Origin: Suillus spraguei
Taxonomy: Eukaryota > Basidiomycota > Agaricomycetes > Boletales > Suillaceae
Length of the DNA stretch: 64,000 nucleotides
Direction: 5' to 3'
Assembly (NCBI GenBank): GCA_016800925.1
Contig: JABCPU010000310.1
Location: 1-64,000, forward strand
The number at the start of each line of letters is the position of its first letter. Within the stretch, counting starts at the first letter, position 1. Positions 34,205-44,794 of this stretch are shown piece by piece. The notes beneath the pieces were generated by a model. That model worked only from the letters and a program-made list of their open reading frames with translations, was not told the DNA's origin and made no database searches. A program made the position numbers and the translations under genes.

Positions 34205-34430
34205 ATAAAACCGCCACAGTGAGGGAAGACAGACACGCCACACACCTCCCTAGACTCGCCTTAAGATGGCGTCCCCGTTCTCGCCTTAGCGCCTGAACCA
34301 TTAGAAAAGACACCCCCCGCACATAGTATATTCACGCATCCAGCTACATATTGTACGTATTGTCTACTATAGGGCCTCACCCCAACGGACAATAAACAAG
34401 AACACAAAACAAAAAATAAAAATAAAAAAA

Positions 34431-34442
34431 ATAAGGATAACG
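34431..34442. repeat. Target-site duplication of LINE 1 (right)
   Basis: ATAAGGATAACG; pairs with 28111-28122. Confidence 0.9.
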
Positions 34443-34621
34443 GAAGCATGATTGGATATCATTGGGAATTGAAAGATTGGCCGCTGCATGAGTGAGTGTT
34501 CTTCCTTAATCTTCGTCTAGTGCCATTTGTTTACATTGTCGTGATTTTCTTTAGCAATACTGTTTATGTAGACTGCAACGGCACCCTAACTGTAGGGCTT
34601 AAGATGACGATAGAATATTAA
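34443..34621 (+). pseudogene. Gene A: rest of exon 4 and exon 5
   Basis: Joined across LINE 1, exon 4 continues GSMIGYHWELKDWPLH to the GTGAGT donor at 34492. After a 63-bp intron (34492-34554), exon 5 encodes NTVYVDCNGTLTVGLKMTIE and stops at TAA 34619-34621. The paralogue ends NTMLDCDGTLHAKLEIILM after the same phase-2 junction, confirming the ending. The stop touches the 3' end of the minus-strand gene at 34618-35185, so the two were convergent. Confidence 0.72.
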
Positions 34622-35185
34622 TGGTGCCCCTGGTCAGGTCAGTTGAACTATCTTTGATGATATTCTACGAGGCTCACATACCTTGCCCTCTAGCCCGGCA
34701 TGCCTCACCGCTTTGAGTGCTGTAACCACATCAGGAAATTCACACATTCCTTAACATGCTTAATCAGCTTAACTCACTTATCTCAAAACTTGTTTGCTCT
34801 CTCTCACATCATTCACCTGGCATATCTTATATTTTTTGAGTGCGAAATACAATAAAACATGTATATTAATATATCTCAACTTTTTTTTTTCTGAATTCAT
34901 TCACATTGAAATTTTGGACAAGTAGATTCAATTTCACCAAGGCAGTTAAGTGTAAATAAGTCCGCATAAGGGCACGTCAATGAATGTGTGAATTTCCTGA
35001 TGCACAGCTGTCTTCTCCAGTTTCTCACTGATGCTGGTATCTCCTGTGCTTCCACTCTCAATCTGAGGAAGGTCAGGCATAACATGATTCCAGGGCGCGT
35101 GTGGCTGCTTATACGGACTAGACACATTTGGATCCTGGAGCAGTGCCAAGAACTCGGCTTGGATTGGTGTTTTGCTTCTATACAT
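34618..35185 (-). pseudogene. Small unrecognised gene split by MITE copy 2
   Basis: Minus strand. ATG 35185 begins MYRSKTPIQAEFLALLQDP and runs PHAPWNHVMPDLPQIESGS, then ISEKLEKTAV. There the MITE (35002-34729) is inserted, bringing an early stop within the element. Removing it with one 2-bp duplication restores an open frame VTALKAVRHAGLEGK up to a GTATGT donor (34681). A 52-bp intron with a CTGAC branch-like site and CCAG acceptor follows, then a short exon ending at TAA 34618-34620. A likely 5'UTR intron (GTAAGT..CATAG, about 35250-35195) lies upstream of the ATG. No domain was recognised. The clean splice signals argue that it was a real host gene. Confidence 0.55.
34729..35002. mobile_element. 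MITE copy 2
   Basis: 274 bp, with the same terminal inverted repeats as the copy at 27292. It is flanked by a 2-bp duplication (CA), and it is inserted in an exon of the small minus-strand gene. Confidence 0.92.
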
Positions 35186-35429
35186 TGCTCGCTATGCTGA
35201 CGTCTGGTCTATCCTATATATCATCCTCTCAAACTCGAAAATAACTTACGTCGTGATGCAAGGCTGTCACTCAGCAACAAATTTGGAGAGTTCATTGTAC
35301 GTACCTGATATCAGTATTTGAAATCAATGGAATTGTGACAATTTCTTGTGAAAAAACTCACCATATATTTCGCCCTCACACTGTATTACGAGGCACTGCG
35401 CTACCAGCCTATCACTGTGGAACCGACTC

Positions 35430-35796
35430 TCACTAACGTTGGGTGTCGGGGACAAGGACACCTTCGATCGGCTCTTCGACGATACATTGTGTTACAGTAG
35501 CCACTCGCACAATATTAGCATCGTCCCTACAAATAGACCGTGTCTCTTCCCGTTCTTACTCTCAACAATGCTGTATACAATTGACCGTGGGCCAAGGGGT
35601 TAGTCCGAAAGTCGAGCACAGTTTGCGCCAGCGTCAAACCTTTACAACAATTACATTTAATTGCAGATGCGGGTCGCAGAGGAATCTGTCTTCGATTCAT
35701 TATGACGAACGGTTGGGATATGCGGTGGTCTTCGAATGTATTGACTCGAAAGAATGACTTAGAGGAAGCAACAATGCAGCACGACGACGCGCACAT
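35430..35796 (-). pseudogene. Helitron Rep/helicase, C-terminal fragment
   Basis: Minus-strand frame: FVIMNRRQIPLRPASAIKCN, then CCKGLTLAQTVLDFRTNP, then AHGQLYTALLRVRTGRDTVY. From family knowledge, Pif1-like helicases of Helitrons carry [22 protein letters not shown]...DLR...HGQLYVALSRVR here (helicase motifs V-VI). The invariant NKSQG has decayed to NCCKG and SR to LR. A one-base shift after VYL moves the frame to DDANIVRVATVTQCIVEEP and then a stop. Upstream helicase motifs and Helitron ends were not found, so this is an isolated dead fragment. Confidence 0.75.
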
Positions 35797-35799
35797 GCG

Positions 35800-37195
35800 T
35801 GCTTCTTGCCAATCCTATTTTTATATGCAAGAGGTTACATACTCTGCAGGATGGGTTAACGACTACGCGTGCAAAAGATAAATTTTGTCCGTCATGAACC
35901 CAGACGTAAGATTATAAACAAGAGAGAAAATGAGAGCTGAGTGAAACTGATTGGTGCCACATTTAAAGAAAGAAGAACGCTGGCATCTTTTCATACAGGT
36001 TCGGATCTAAATCTCGGGAATTGATGTTGTATTGATTACTAGTACTACTACAGCAGTACAGGATTCCCCAATGCAGGCCGCCAGATCAGTATAAGTACTG
36101 TGAAGTCATCAATGCTATGCCATGACAAAACATGCTGTAGCGTTGAAGCCTGAGGCGGTAATGCACAGCAATGCTGCAGTATAGAGGCTGTAATCCATTA
36201 ATCCGATATTGTGATGCTGTGAAATACAGCTTCAATGAATAATCACTACCTTTTGGCCTGACAGTTAATTGGGGCAACGGTCGAGGGACAACAGTTTTGG
36301 CCACTTACAAGATTAGCACATCAACATCTAGAAAGTTCTTATATTACACACTTGAGCTGGTGAAGGATGAGATAGTTGAAGAATCAGTAATTAATTAGTG
36401 ACGGCGCGAACATCAAGCATGCCTATGAGCAGGAAGATTGACCCACTTCTTAATCCCTGGTACGCTCTATACCTGGCTCGCAATGACTGAGTTTCGTCGC
36501 AGCGTTTGAAAGCATTTTAGAGCATATTTAGAACACTAATCAACTCACCGGGCAAGACGAACAGAGAATTCAAAAAGAGGCGACGAAGCCTCAGATCTCT
36601 ATACCCATCTGCCAGGCCAGGTACCTACAGGAGGCAGAATAAGCATACCGCAAATTGATATGAATTCACCGCAGCTGCACGTGCTGCATATACGTGGGAG
36701 AAAGGTAAGTTTAACACATCTGCCACGACAGTAGTACCGACCCGCTCATCCCAACAGTCTCGTGAAAATAAAATTCAATTCAAGAATTGAATCTAGAAAA
36801 AGGGTCCATCTCACACTGAAAACACAATCTCCATTTTTCAAGGGAGTAGAACATATCTAAGTAATTACTTTGAAATTGAGTGCTGTAGACAAAAATTACG
36901 AAACAACAAATACTAGTACCGATAGCATATAGCATGGTATCGTCACTGTCATGGCGGAAGAAAATTGGGCTAACTTTTCCAATTTTCTTCACTTTCGATT
37001 ATCTGATTCAGGCACGCTCAGTTCTATAGATGTAGTGTTGAGTGGAAATGTCACGTGATTATGTCCTTGTTGTGATTGGTTGCGTCTGTATAGATTTCGG
37101 CCGCGCAAGATTCAACTAGCCATCAATCTTTCAGTCAAGAATCCCCAACAGTGTGACTTTACCCTGTGACATATTGTGACGTATAGAACAGCCAA
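35800..37195. other. Intergenic, nothing recognised
   Basis: AT-rich, without supported genes. A CCAAT-type word (ATTGG at about 37075) and CACGTGA-like word (about 37051) lie upstream of the following HET-like fragment and may be its promoter. Confidence 0.35.
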
Positions 37196-37622
37196 ATGTG
37201 GAATGCATTAGTCACCTTTTTTAATAATTCAAGGAAACGCGGTCCGATGGGGCTGAATCGGAGTTGGGAGTATCCCAGCCAAGCTCCATGGTTCCCAGAT
37301 CTAGATCTGATCACCGGCACTGCCTTTCAGCGCCCATCACTAGCAACGTTATATGCAGTACCCAAGCCAGTGGCATCAACGGTACGTCTCCGTTAATTTA
37401 CGTGTGCCTCTCATCTTATGAGTCTCGCGTTCTTTTACTTTCAAGGTTCAAGTTTCTAATTCAAAGGCATGTTTCCATCTTTGACTCTGATAATACAATT
37501 TAAACATGCTTCGTGCTACAGCGTGAGATCCTCGCAGCAAAGTCTATCACCATCCGGCCCTCGACTCTGGTTTCTACAAGTGGTACCATATTTGAAAATC
37601 GCAACAAGGCCGAGTTAGAGAA
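37196..37622 (+). pseudogene. HET-family 5' fragment truncated at LINE 2
   Basis: ATG 37196 opens a 62-codon exon (37196-37381) ending at a GTACGT donor; an intron to ACAG 37521 leads into REILAAKSITIRPSTLV, then TSGTIFENRNKAELENF. This exon, its preceding intron (CAAGTTTCTAA...GGCATGTTT...CATCTTTG) and its acceptor resemble 12030-12215 in the intact HET gene (SVSGTIIANRSKARLDKML). Phases agree across the intron. The exon runs directly into the poly-T end of LINE 2, and no downstream HET sequence is found beyond that element. Confidence 0.65.
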
Positions 37623-37825
37623 TTTTTTTTTTTTGATCCTTGTTTATTGTCCGTTGGGGCTATGCCCTATGATGGACACTACCTACTGTACATCTAATCT
37701 ATTCATATATGCTTTGGTCCGTTTTTTGGTTGTCTATGCTATACAGTGGTCCTGGCTTGCGCGCGGACGTTAGGGCCTTCTTCAGGCTCTTGATATGATT
37801 TGTGCGACTTGTTGTCGCGTTTCCT

Positions 37826-40800
37826 CTATTCCTTCTCCTTTTCCGCTGGGGGGGTTACATCTCCGAAGGTTTGTTCCAATCTTCTCGTGCGCGCGATGTA
37901 CGTCAACGTTGCTCTCATTCCCTTGCTTTCGTTCAGCAGGTACTCAATTTTGCATTGTCTTGCTCCAACTTCTTTCCTCATTTGTTCTCTCTGGTTCACG
38001 TATGCTGGGCAGACTAGGATGAAGTGGTGTACCGTTTCGTCATGGTTTTCGCATGCTGGGCAACGCACCGTTGGGGATTTCGCTATTTGTTTGAGGTGTT
38101 TGTTGAGCGCTATATGTCCCGTGCGGAGTTGAAACATCAGTGAGCTGTGACGTCTCGGTAGCTTCTCTATCTTCTTTGCAAACTTCTTTGATGGTGCTGA
38201 CGTGTCGACTGATTTGAGCAGTGTGTAGCGCGGTGAGTTCTCCATGATGGTGGTGGCCTCTTTTTTGATCTTTGCGTAGAAGTGTTGTCTTAGTGCCGCT
38301 TTGCTCCTTGGTAGGATTCTGAGTTCTCCTTCCTCGGTTAGGAGCGACTTTGGCTGGGCTCGTGTGTCTGATGATTCGCCTCGTGCGGCGCGTTTCGCGT
38401 GAGTGTCTGCCTCTTCATTCCCTGGTATCCCTACATGGCCTGGCGTCCATCTGACTTTGAGTTTTCTTTCGTCGTGCTCAGGGATGAGTCTTCTAAGATC
38501 ATCGTGGAATTGGTCCATGAGGTAGTGTCCTGGCTGTGAGCGGAAAGCTTCGGTTGCTCTTATCGCTGCCTGATTGTCGACACCTAGGGATATGGTGCCC
38601 CTTCTTCCTCCCATCTCCTTCAGCAGTTGTACTGCTAATATCATCCCCACCAACTCTGCTTCATAGACCGTATGCTCGCGGTTGCTCCCCAAGTGAAACC
38701 TCTTGCTTCCTATCACTTCGTTGCCTCTCATGACCACTGCTGCTCCTCCAACTCCCCCATCCACCATTGACCCGTCTGAGTATGCCCTTAGGTTTTCATC
38801 GGCGAGTCCGTCTTCTATCTTTGCTGTCTCAGCCTTCTCCGCTATGTGGATGTCTACATCCGGCTCCCACTTGGGGTAGTGTCTGACTGGGTCTATCTTT
38901 TCCACCGTCGATGGGTTGATCCTGAATTCGTACATCAGCTTATGCAGTGGGGATGGATAGCGTTTTTTCCCCTTAAAATCTCTCTCTTTGCCGTAATCGT
39001 ATGCGTTCTTGATTCCCTTGGCTAGTGGATGTTTCTGTGCGAGTGTCGCCATTCTGAGCATGGCTCTGTAGCACGCTTTTCGAAGAGTCTGCTGAAAAGG
39101 TAGTACATTAGCGTGCGCGTCTAGCATGTCTGTGGGACTTGATCTTAGTCCTCCCGTAATTGATATGGTTGCCATTCTCTGCACTCGCGCCATCTGCGAG
39201 GCAAAGCCTCTTGCTCCTCGCCCTTTCCCCCTTTTCCCCCTCCCCTTTTCTACTAGACCTGCGCACCACACATCTGCGGCGTACAACATCTTCGGGACGA
39301 TTACTCCCTCATACAGTTTTTTCATCAGTTTCCCGTGTATTCCCTTCGTCGGACGTATCATCCGGCTACATGCTAGCGCGTACTTCGTTCCTTTGGCCAG
39401 TGCGTGGGCTGCCTGCTCCTTGAAGTTTAGATTTTCGTCGATGATGATTCCTAAAATTTGTGCGACTTCGAAGGTTGGATTGTGTGATCGCGGATGGTGA
39501 TGGGTACTCGTGGCGTAGGGACTGTCTTGTTGGGGTTTTCGGTGCTTCGAACTCGTATCCTGGAAAGACAAATTAGTGCGGTTTTGTCTAGCTCAAACTC
39601 AGCGTTGTATTCCTCGCTCCAGTCAAGTGCACCTCCTTGCTTTTCCATCATGTTTTTGACCTTTGCGTTTGATTCCTCGTATGAGCGCCCTCTTGCTATT
39701 AGCGCTACATCATCGATGAATCCTAGACTCAGTTCTCCTTTGCTGGGTCTCGGGTCTGCGACTCACAGGACTGGTGCGTTGTAGAAGATGAAGCCCATTG
39801 GGGATAGCGGACATCCCTGGTCTAGTCCATCTGACACATTGAACAAGTTTGACTGGTAGTCGTCGAAAAAGAGATGCGTCGTTCTGTTGTCCAGTCTTCG
39901 TTTGTACCAATCTACATATTCCTTTGGTATTCTTGCTTTTCTGAGGTTGTGTAGTAGCTTGCTTGCTACCACGCTCGGGAAGGCCGCCTTTACGTCAAGG
40001 AAGAGTAGGGAAACGTGGTTGTTTGTTTTCGACGCCCAGGAATCTGTTATGAACTTAGTTAGCAGGTGGAGGGAGTCTACCGTTGATCGTCCCGGTCGAC
40101 CGCCGAAGTGGGTTGGGGGTAATAGATGGTGTTCTTCTGCAATATATGTTAGATCGTCAGCAACACATGATGAAAGGATCTTAGCCATCGTGTCTAATAG
40201 CGTTATCGGTCTATATGCCTTCGGGACACTGTAGTCTGGCCTTCCTGGCTTCCTGAGTACGATCGTCGAGGAACATTTCCATTCTTCGGGTACACTTCGA
40301 GGGTGAACGTAGCTCTGTATATTGGTGGCATGAATGGTACAAGAAGGTCAGCGCATTTCATGAATACTACGTTGCTTATCCCATTGGGTCCTGGGGCTTT
40401 GAACGGTGATAGTTTCGCGATTGCTCTGTGTACTTGCTGGTTCGTGATTGGTCTGAATTCACATATTGGAGGGTCGTAGTCGAAGTCCGGGTTCACTTGG
40501 TCATCGTCTGGCGGCGTTCTGAAGAATACCTCGTAAAGTAGCTCGCTCTTTCGGGTGTTATCTTGCGTCGTGTTGTCCTGATTGTTTGCCCTCGGGTCTT
40601 GGAGGGTTTTGATCCTTGTGTGTATCTGGTCGGAAGGGTCGCCTGCTACGTATCTATGAAAGGTCCATACTCCTGTGAATGTCAGTTCCTCTAACCATTC
40701 TGTCCAATGGTTTGTCTTCGCTCACTTGATACTTTCTGAGAATCGGTTTCGTGCGATTCTATATTCCTCGTGCACTGGGTCGTTTCGTCTCGCTAATTTC

Positions 40801-41891
40801 TTTCTTGATATCCTTCCTAGTTTGTGTGTTGCTTTTCGTTCGGTGTCCAGTTCCTTCGACCACCATCTCTTCGCGTACGGGGATGGTTTGGTCTTCGGTA
40901 CGCACTTCTCTACTGTTTCGGCGATGCTTGTTGTGAGTGCCTTGAACGCCTCGTCGAACTGTTCTCGTGTCTTGATTTCCGTTGCCTGTGGGATGTCGTC
41001 TAGTTTAGTTTCAAGGACCTCCCGGAACTCTTCCCAGTCCGTGTCTCTGAAGTTGCGCTTGGGGCTGGTTTCAATTCGTTCTGGTTGGAGGTTGATGGTA
41101 CTAATTATGGGGAAATGGTCAGTTACTACTGGGCGTAGCTGGTACTCTACACTGCACTGCGTGAACGAGTGCTCAAGATCTGCTGAACAAAATACATTGT
41201 CTGGGCGCGTTAAGTTTTTGGTGTTTGATGCCTCTAGAGTGGCTATGTTTGGGGGGAGAACCTGGACTAAGTTATATAGTGATAGAAGGTTTATCAGTAC
41301 TCCCGCGGCGTCTAAGTTCGCCGCGGTGAAGAGATGTACATTATGTTGCATTTCCCACATTGGGTGGTGGCGATTGAAATCGCCTAGCCAGATTATATGT
41401 TCATTATATACAGTGTTGTCGCCTTGAGCGATTCGCTGCTGCGTGCGATGTCTCTGGGAGTTTCGTTCAGACACCATGTGCCTCTCCATGAAGTGGAGTG
41501 TGCTATCGCTATCGCAGGGGTTATATATGTTGTAGATACGCACCTTGCCGAAAGCCCCCGTTAGCTCTATCGCCATAGCATTCGCTGACTTGAGTGGTAT
41601 AATGTGCCAATTGTTTTTCGATAGTCTCTTGTTGACTAGGATTATCGTCTGTGATCGTCCTGGGTTTGCGTGGTGGTCCGTTGGGTAGATTACGTCCCAG
41701 AACTGTCTTAGATTGGAGGCGTTAGCAAGATTCACGGGGTTGAGATATGGTTCTTGGATGCACGCTATATCGTATATGTGCGGGTTTAAGTTTTTCAGCA
41801 TGTGCTCCCATGCGTTGTTGGATTTCCGAAGGTTTTGCTGCCAGATTTTCAAGTCTTTGCGTTCTTGGTGTGTGTTGTCGGCGTCATCCAT
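37826..41891 (-). pseudogene. LINE 2 ORF2: endonuclease, reverse transcriptase, RNase H (several lesions)
   Basis: ATG 41891 (MDDADNTHQERKDLKIWQQN) lies two bases after the ORF1 stop. The endonuclease half (CIQEPYLNPVN, IWLGDFNRHHPMWE, VVTDHFPIIST) is open to a TGA at about 40722, where LINE 1 has CGA in SIKRAKEHH. A frameshift follows near 40290 (VYPKNGNV), a second TGA near 39760 (arginine in LINE 1) inside the RT just before the FIDDVAL catalytic block, and another shift near 39475. From there 581 codons are open to 37826, covering RNase H (YSDGSMVDGG, YEAELVGMI, VDNQAAIRA, NEEADTHAKRAA) and the terminal CPACENHDETVHHFILVC zinc motif. Confidence 0.9.
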
Positions 41892-41893
41892 CA

Positions 41894-43762
41894 CTAGTTT
41901 CCGGCATGGTCCTGGTCCCACCCTCTTTGTGGGCTGTAGGGTTCGTGGAGGGAGCCGTAAGGGGAGCTAGACCATCTTGGAGGTGTTGATTGCGTTTCGG
42001 TCTCTTCTTGGGTGGGTAGTTTCCATTGTGTTCGGTGGTCTGCTTGAGGTCTTGTCATCTGCCATGCTTCTGGGATTCGGGATTGACCTCCCAATGGGAT
42101 TCGGTTGGCGTTCCTGTTGTTGAGGTTCCGTTCCTCGCGTTCTTGGTTGTTGTTGTTGTTGTTGGTGGGCCGTCCATGTTCCGCTCTGTTTCTTGGTGGT
42201 GGGTATCGTTGTGGTTGATGATCCTCCGTCGCTTGCTGCCATATTGGGGCTGTCTCGTTGTTCTCTTCAAAATTTTGACTCGTTAGTGGTTCCCAGGTAA
42301 GAGGGTCTTCTGTGAGGAAAAATCGGTACTTAGCGTCTTCATTGCGGTTCTTGTGTCCATCCCACTTCTTCGTGAACGTCGGGCATTGTCGACTCCAGGC
42401 CGCGTGGCCCTTCACTTTGCAGTTCCTGCAGAAGAACTCGTTTTGGTCTGTGACTTGGCACGCGGCTGTTCGGTGGTGTTCCCCGCATGTACCGCACGTC
42501 TCCTGTTCCTGTGGGCATTCTGCGGCCATGTGAGTGTTTTCGAACGAGTGGCATTTGAGGCATCTGGTCGGTTCTGGTATTAGCTTTCTTCCATATACTT
42601 TCTTACCTTCGATTGTCAGGCCGAACTTGATGGCTTGATTTGCTCCCTCCTTGGAGTTAAAGGTCACTATTATGTGGGCTGTTCGTTGTCCTGGTTTGCG
42701 CCTTGCTTCCGGTTTGATGTATCGCGCCTTGCTAATCGTTTTTGGTTTCAAGCCCGCCTTCTTCTCGACGTCCGCTAGTGCTGCTGGGTTGTTGGGTACA
42801 AAGGTTACTGGTACATTTTCCACTATAACGTTGTGCGTTCGCTCCTTGATCACTATTTCCGCTCCGAAGTGTTCCAGGAAGTATCCTCGGTTTGCTGCCA
42901 CGTTGAACCACTCTGCTGCCTCGGGTGAGTTGAGCTCGTAAAGGACTCCTCCATGAGGGAGACGGCGTGCTGAGATGAAGTTGATTGATGTTGGAAGTAC
43001 GACTTTCTCCTTTGACATTTGCTCCACTGCTAAGGTGGCCTTTGCTACTAGTTGCGCCTCCGTTAGGTCTTTCAGAGAGTTGGCGAAGAGCTGTGATCGT
43101 CTGTCGACTAGGATCTGCCTTGCCTGTGTCTCGCTTCTCGCTAGTACCTTCGTTAGTGGGGCAGGGATGTTAGTTTTGGCTGCGTCTGCAAACGTTCGTG
43201 GTCCGTCAGACCGTTCATCACTCGTTCTTTGTGGCATTGTGCTCTTCATGTTTCCAGCTATCTTTCCCAAATCTTCTGCTGATGATTTCAAATTGGTGCG
43301 TACCTCCGTCATCGACTCTATTGTTTTCTTTTGCGCGTCTATTGTTTCTGTTAATGTCTCGACTTTCTCGTCTAGGGTCGCAATCGGTCCGCCTATTAGG
43401 GCTTTGACTTTTTCTATGATGTTTTCCGTGTTTATTTCCGTATCGACTTCCTGTATTATTAGTGCAATTGCTCGTAGTATGTCAGTATGTGTGGCGCCTA
43501 GATTTGCTGTGATACTAAATTCGAATAAAGCTACCGAGATTGATTGCAACATGCTACCGGCTGTTGGCATTACGAGACCGTGCATGGACAAGATTTTTCG
43601 TGCTGTGTTCAGGTTGACAACATCTGTCTTCGTTCCTGTGCCCGATATGTGGTCTTGTATGGGTCTACTGGTTGAAAGCAAAGGTTTATCAGCTGCTGTC
43701 CGTCGGTTGGCCCTACCTGTGGTTGTCGTGGTGACCGGGCTCGTTGAGTTGATTGTTGGCAT
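41894..43762 (-). CDS. LINE 2 ORF1, intact gag-like protein
   Basis: 622 codons, uninterrupted from ATG 43762 (MPTINSTSPVTTTTTG) to TAG 41896-41894. It shows a long alpha-helical and probably coiled-coil part (DEKVETLTETIDAQKKTIES), a central RNA-binding-type region (FISARRLPHGGVLYELNSPE, KVYGRKLIPEP) and three CCHC-like knuckles (CLKCHSFENTHMAAEC, CGTCGEHHRTAAC, CRNCKVKGHAAWSRQC). A Q/N/P-rich tail includes a run of asparagines. ORF1 binds LINE RNA; being intact while ORF2 is broken, it could still be translated. Confidence 0.85.
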   Translation of the reverse strand: MPTINSTSPVTTTTTGRANRRTAADKPLLSTSRPIQDHISGTGTKTDVVNLNTARKILSMHGLVMPTAGSMLQSISVALFEFSITANLGATHTDILRAIALIIQEVDTEINTENIIEKVKALIGGPIATLDEKVETLTETIDAQKKTIESMTEVRTNLKSSAEDLGKIAGNMKSTMPQRTSDERSDGPRTFADAAKTNIPAPLTKVLARSETQARQILVDRRSQLFANSLKDLTEAQLVAKATLAVEQMSKEKVVLPTSINFISARRLPHGGVLYELNSPEAAEWFNVAANRGYFLEHFGAEIVIKERTHNVIVENVPVTFVPNNPAALADVEKKAGLKPKTISKARYIKPEARRKPGQRTAHIIVTFNSKEGANQAIKFGLTIEGKKVYGRKLIPEPTRCLKCHSFENTHMAAECPQEQETCGTCGEHHRTAACQVTDQNEFFCRNCKVKGHAAWSRQCPTFTKKWDGHKNRNEDAKYRFFLTEDPLTWEPLTSQNFEENNETAPIWQQATEDHQPQRYPPPRNRAEHGRPTNNNNNNQEREERNLNNRNANRIPLGGQSRIPEAWQMTRPQADHRTQWKLPTQEETETQSTPPRWSSSPYGSLHEPYSPQRGWDQDHAGN

Positions 43763-43938
43763 TTTGTTTGCTTTGTTGCTTCGTTCTTGGTTCTTGGTCT
43801 AGGGTTTTGGCGGTTTGTCTGGTGTCCTGGTGACCGCTGGGGCGCCTCTGGGCGTCCTTAGCGCTGTTGAGCGCGTTGTCGGCGGTTGGTTTCCGGGGTC
43901 CTAGTCGGGGTGCCACCTGGTTCAGGTCCAAGAAGCGA

Positions 43939-44794
43939 TAGAAACAGGTATAAAAGTTTACATGGCAGGTGGAATGCAAGAGCTACATGCCGGGACGCTG
44001 AAGGACATGTTGAAGACCTTCGCTTGGCACAGCGGTGATACCATTAGTGGGCCATGCGAAGAAAGTACTGGACCGGGAGGGGGAGTTGCACTATGTCACG
44101 AGCGTTAAAGACAACTTCCAACTTGAATATGCCGGGGTCTTTTCCGGAGGCTGGAGACCTAGTGGTCTGAACACCACGGTAAGTAAATCAGTACGTCCAG
44201 CTTCAGAATGTTATAGGGAACGAACCATATTAATATTCAACTGTACTTTAGCTAGTCTGGAGTCTGAGTCGGTCCTCGGAAGAAGCGCTTACCATGACTA
44301 TTCTCAGTTTCACGTCGGTCTTCGAAGAGCAAGAACGAGCCTAATAATGTATTTCCCCACATTTGTCATATTCCTCTCGATTTTGGGCTTCGCATGTACG
44401 ACCCACTAGGTAATGACAGGTCACTGATCATCACGATTCACCACCCGAGTCACAAGTTGCCCAGTGTCCAAATTCTTTATGTAAGTAGGCAAACATTATG
44501 TATAACACGCTTTCTCCCTCCAATCAAGCCTCCCTCCAAAACTCGTAGAAGAAGAACATTCCACATATTCAATAGCAGACCTCACTTTTCGCTACGAAGA
44601 TACCACATTTGTATCCCTGGATCTCCCCCGTGCTGTCATCAACCTCGGCAAGTCCAAGATCATGATGCATGTTCCACTCACCTTTCTGACCTATCCTGTT
44701 ATCAAGAACTCAACGCAGGAGAGGATATCTATCTATATCTCTGCTTTCCCTCCAGAAGATATGATATCTATGATAGATTTCTACCAAACGTCAT
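43939..44794. other. Unassigned sequence between LINE 2 and the zinc-knuckle fragment
   Basis: Short coding-like pieces occur (MAGGMQELHAGTLKDMLKTF near 43961; GELHYVTSVKDNFQLEYAG near 44078) in different frames. They may be exons of the following gene or of whatever LINE 2 interrupted. No domain was recognised. Confidence 0.25.

Larger units (their letters stand above)
28123..34430 (+). mobile_element. LINE 1: Tad1-like non-LTR retrotransposon, full length
   Basis: A 6.3-kb element with a 5' leader starting near CGCTTCTTGGACCTGAACC, two ORFs, a short 3'UTR (GGACAATAAACAAG) and an A-rich tail, framed by 12-bp duplications. ORF1 is gag-like with CCHC knuckles; ORF2 has APE endonuclease, reverse transcriptase and RNase H, the Tad1/I-type layout. 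It inserted in exon 4 of gene A in the same orientation. It is clearly diverged from the minus-strand LINE at 37.6-43.9 kb but belongs to the same family. Confidence 0.93.
37623..43938 (-). mobile_element. LINE 2: Tad1-like non-LTR retrotransposon, full length, minus strand
   Basis: The 3' end is a 12-base T run (37623-37634 on the plus strand, the poly-A tail) next to the reverse complement of GGACAATAAACAAGGATC. The 5' end is near 43938, with the same CGCTTCTTGGACCTGAACC leader as LINE 1. It carries intact ORF1 and a damaged ORF2. The C-terminal 1.2 kb is nearly identical to the truncated copy at 46504-47764, so this subfamily moved recently. No clear target duplication could be seen at the two ends. 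Confidence 0.9.

Noticed and set aside
42975..43802. 275-codon plus-strand ORF
   Set aside because: It lies antisense to the intact LINE 2 ORF1, with no motifs of its own; a shadow frame.
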